This document shows, in pieces, positions 63,096-64,000 of a DNA stretch of 64,000 nucleotides. A program made the translations under genes and the position numbers. Position 1 is the stretch's first letter. Each line of letters begins with the position of its first letter. The stretch comes from Rhodopseudomonas palustris (GTDB lineage Bacteria; Pseudomonadota; Alphaproteobacteria; Rhizobiales; Xanthobacteraceae). The stretch spans positions 2,728,001 to 2,792,000 of the forward strand of contig NZ_CP041387.1 in the NCBI RefSeq assembly GCF_007005445.1, written 5' to 3'. The notes beneath the pieces are model-generated. The model was not told the origin of the DNA. It did no database searches and saw nothing but the letters and a program-made list of their open reading frames with translations.

Positions 63096-63781
63096 ACTTC
63101 GGCCCAGTAGCGGATGAGGTTGTGATAGATACCGGTCAATTTGACCGTTTCAGGGTCATCGCGTCCCAGCCGCTCGACAAGGGCCTGAATGGCGTTGTCG
63201 AGATCGTAGATCATGCTGCGCGCCTGTGCGTCACGTATCATGCTCTGCAGCCAGAAGAAAGACGCCACCCGCGCACCGCGGGTGACCGGAGTCACCATGT
63301 GCAGGCTGGTGGACGGGTACAACACGGCATCGCCCGCAGGCAGCTTGACCTCGTGCGAGCCGTAAGTGTCTTCGATCACCAGTTCGCCGCCGTCGTATTC
63401 GTCGGGCTCGGCCAGGAACAAGGTGATCGACAGATCGGTACGAATGCGCAGCCCGGTGAGATGATCGCCGCGCACCGCGTTGTCGACGTGGATGCCGAAA
63501 TGGTGCCCGCTCGATGCTGCATAGCGATTGAACAGCGGCGGGAAGATCTGCAGCGGCACCGCGGCGGACACGAATTTGGGATTGGCGGTGAGCGCCGACA
63601 CGATCCGCCGTCCGAGCGCGCGCGCCAGTTCGCCGTCCGGCGGCAATTGCTCGTTACGCTTGACCATCGCCGACTGCGCGCCGGCGGTGGAGCGGCCGTC
63701 CTCCCACTCGGCTGCGTCCATCAGGCGGCGGAACTCCGCCACCTCCGACTTCGGCAACACCTCGGGTATGCAGACCAGCAT
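63092..63781 (-). CDS. piuC: Fe2+-dependent dioxygenase PiuC (PKHD-type hydroxylase)
   Basis: 229 aa. Prolyl-4-hydroxylase-like 2-oxoglutarate/Fe(II) oxygenase: HxD in [10 protein letters not shown], the distal His in [10 protein letters not shown] and the Arg in TRGARVASF. PiuC/YbiX proteins are encoded beside siderophore receptors and are induced by iron limitation; their exact substrate is unknown. It lies between the receptor and exbB in one operon. Confidence 0.93.
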   Translation of the reverse strand: MLVCIPEVLPKSEVAEFRRLMDAAEWEDGRSTAGAQSAMVKRNEQLPPDGELARALGRRIVSALTANPKFVSAAVPLQIFPPLFNRYAASSGHHFGIHVDNAVRGDHLTGLRIRTDLSITLFLAEPDEYDGGELVIEDTYGSHEVKLPAGDAVLYPSTSLHMVTPVTRGARVASFFWLQSMIRDAQARSMIYDLDNAIQALVERLGRDDPETVKLTGIYHNLIRYWAEV

Positions 63782-63806
63782 GACCGCTCCAATTCCCGCG
63801 ACGCGC

Positions 63807-64000
63807 TTACAGCGCGCCGCGCAGCGTCAGCCAGACCGAACGGCCGGGCGCGATGAACACGAACGGCGAGTTCGAACGATAGAACGCGTCGTAATAGGTC
63901 GTGTTGAAGATGTTGTTGACCGACAGCTTGGCGGTCATGTGCTTGTCGACCTTGAACTCGACGAAGCTGTCGAACCGCCAATGCTCGGGCAGCACGTTGC
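63807..64000 (-). CDS. TonB-dependent siderophore receptor, C-terminal part (cut by window end)
   Basis: Only the last 64 codons are in the window. They show the end of an outer-membrane beta-barrel: [19 protein letters not shown] followed by [13 protein letters not shown], matching the C-terminal signature of TonB-dependent receptors (NIFNxxY ... PGR). The final residue is Leu instead of the usual aromatic. It is the first known gene of the operon with piuC, exbB, exbD and tonB (25-bp gap to piuC), so it imports a ferric siderophore or similar complex. Its start and any Fur site are outside the window. Confidence 0.88.
   Translation of the reverse strand, partial: NVLPEHWRFDSFVEFKVDKHMTAKLSVNNIFNTTYYDAFYRSNSPFVFIAPGRSVWLTLRGAL

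Overview
The window is about 64 kb of high-GC alphaproteobacterial chromosome. The gene set and small conserved families (Omp2-type porin, DUF3126 beside cysE, transglutaminase-like cysteine peptidase, TAXI-TRAP transporter, many CoA-linked catabolic enzymes), together with abundant dispersed palindromic repeats, fit Bradyrhizobiaceae and most resemble Rhodopseudomonas palustris. That assignment is by recognition only. No phage, plasmid or CRISPR locus is present.

Layout. 0-17 kb is mostly housekeeping and small conserved proteins: a tandem PilZ protein, a periplasmic cysteine peptidase, ribosomal protein S21, a decayed patch with IS3-transposase and integrase fragments, a MarR regulator divergent from a large porin, gamma carbonic anhydrase, serine acetyltransferase with DUF3126, an alpha/beta hydrolase, an FAD monooxygenase, a universal stress protein, a GT92-like glycosyltransferase and a GNAT enzyme. 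17-20.8 kb is a Fic-rich accessory patch: a Fic toxin/antitoxin pair, then a 2.7-kb islet with two self-inhibited Fic proteins. The islet is bordered by an intact tRNA-Leu(UAA) gene and a 60-bp copy of its 3' part.

21-35 kb carries CoA and amide catabolism: a hippurate-hydrolase-like M20 amidohydrolase overlapping an amidase, a crotonase, an acyl-CoA synthetase, and a valine-degradation operon (mmsA, acyl-CoA dehydrogenase, 3-hydroxyisobutyryl-CoA hydrolase, mmsB) with a FitAB-like toxin-antitoxin pair embedded in it. TetR, hotdog thioesterase, crotonase and MFS genes follow. 36-42.5 kb holds an IclR regulator, an acyl-CoA carboxyltransferase, a free biotin carrier protein and a TAXI-TRAP transporter, probably one organic-acid uptake and carboxylation unit. 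43-50.5 kb is an acyl-CoA degradation cluster: a DUF35 protein coupled to a Cys-less thiolase-like protein, a CoA-transferase, a MaoC-like hydratase, an acyl-CoA ligase and a normal thiolase. It may be a retro-aldol side-chain pathway.

50.6-60.4 kb is a sugar or sugar-acid unit: a CUT1 ABC importer, a DenD-like dehydrogenase, a pentonate dehydratase of the xylonate type and two SDR dehydrogenases. 60.8-64 kb is an iron-uptake operon (TonB-dependent receptor, piuC, exbB, exbD, tonB), with the receptor cut by the window edge. Several intergenic palindromes look like operators, and some seem to link unlinked acyl-CoA genes into one regulon.
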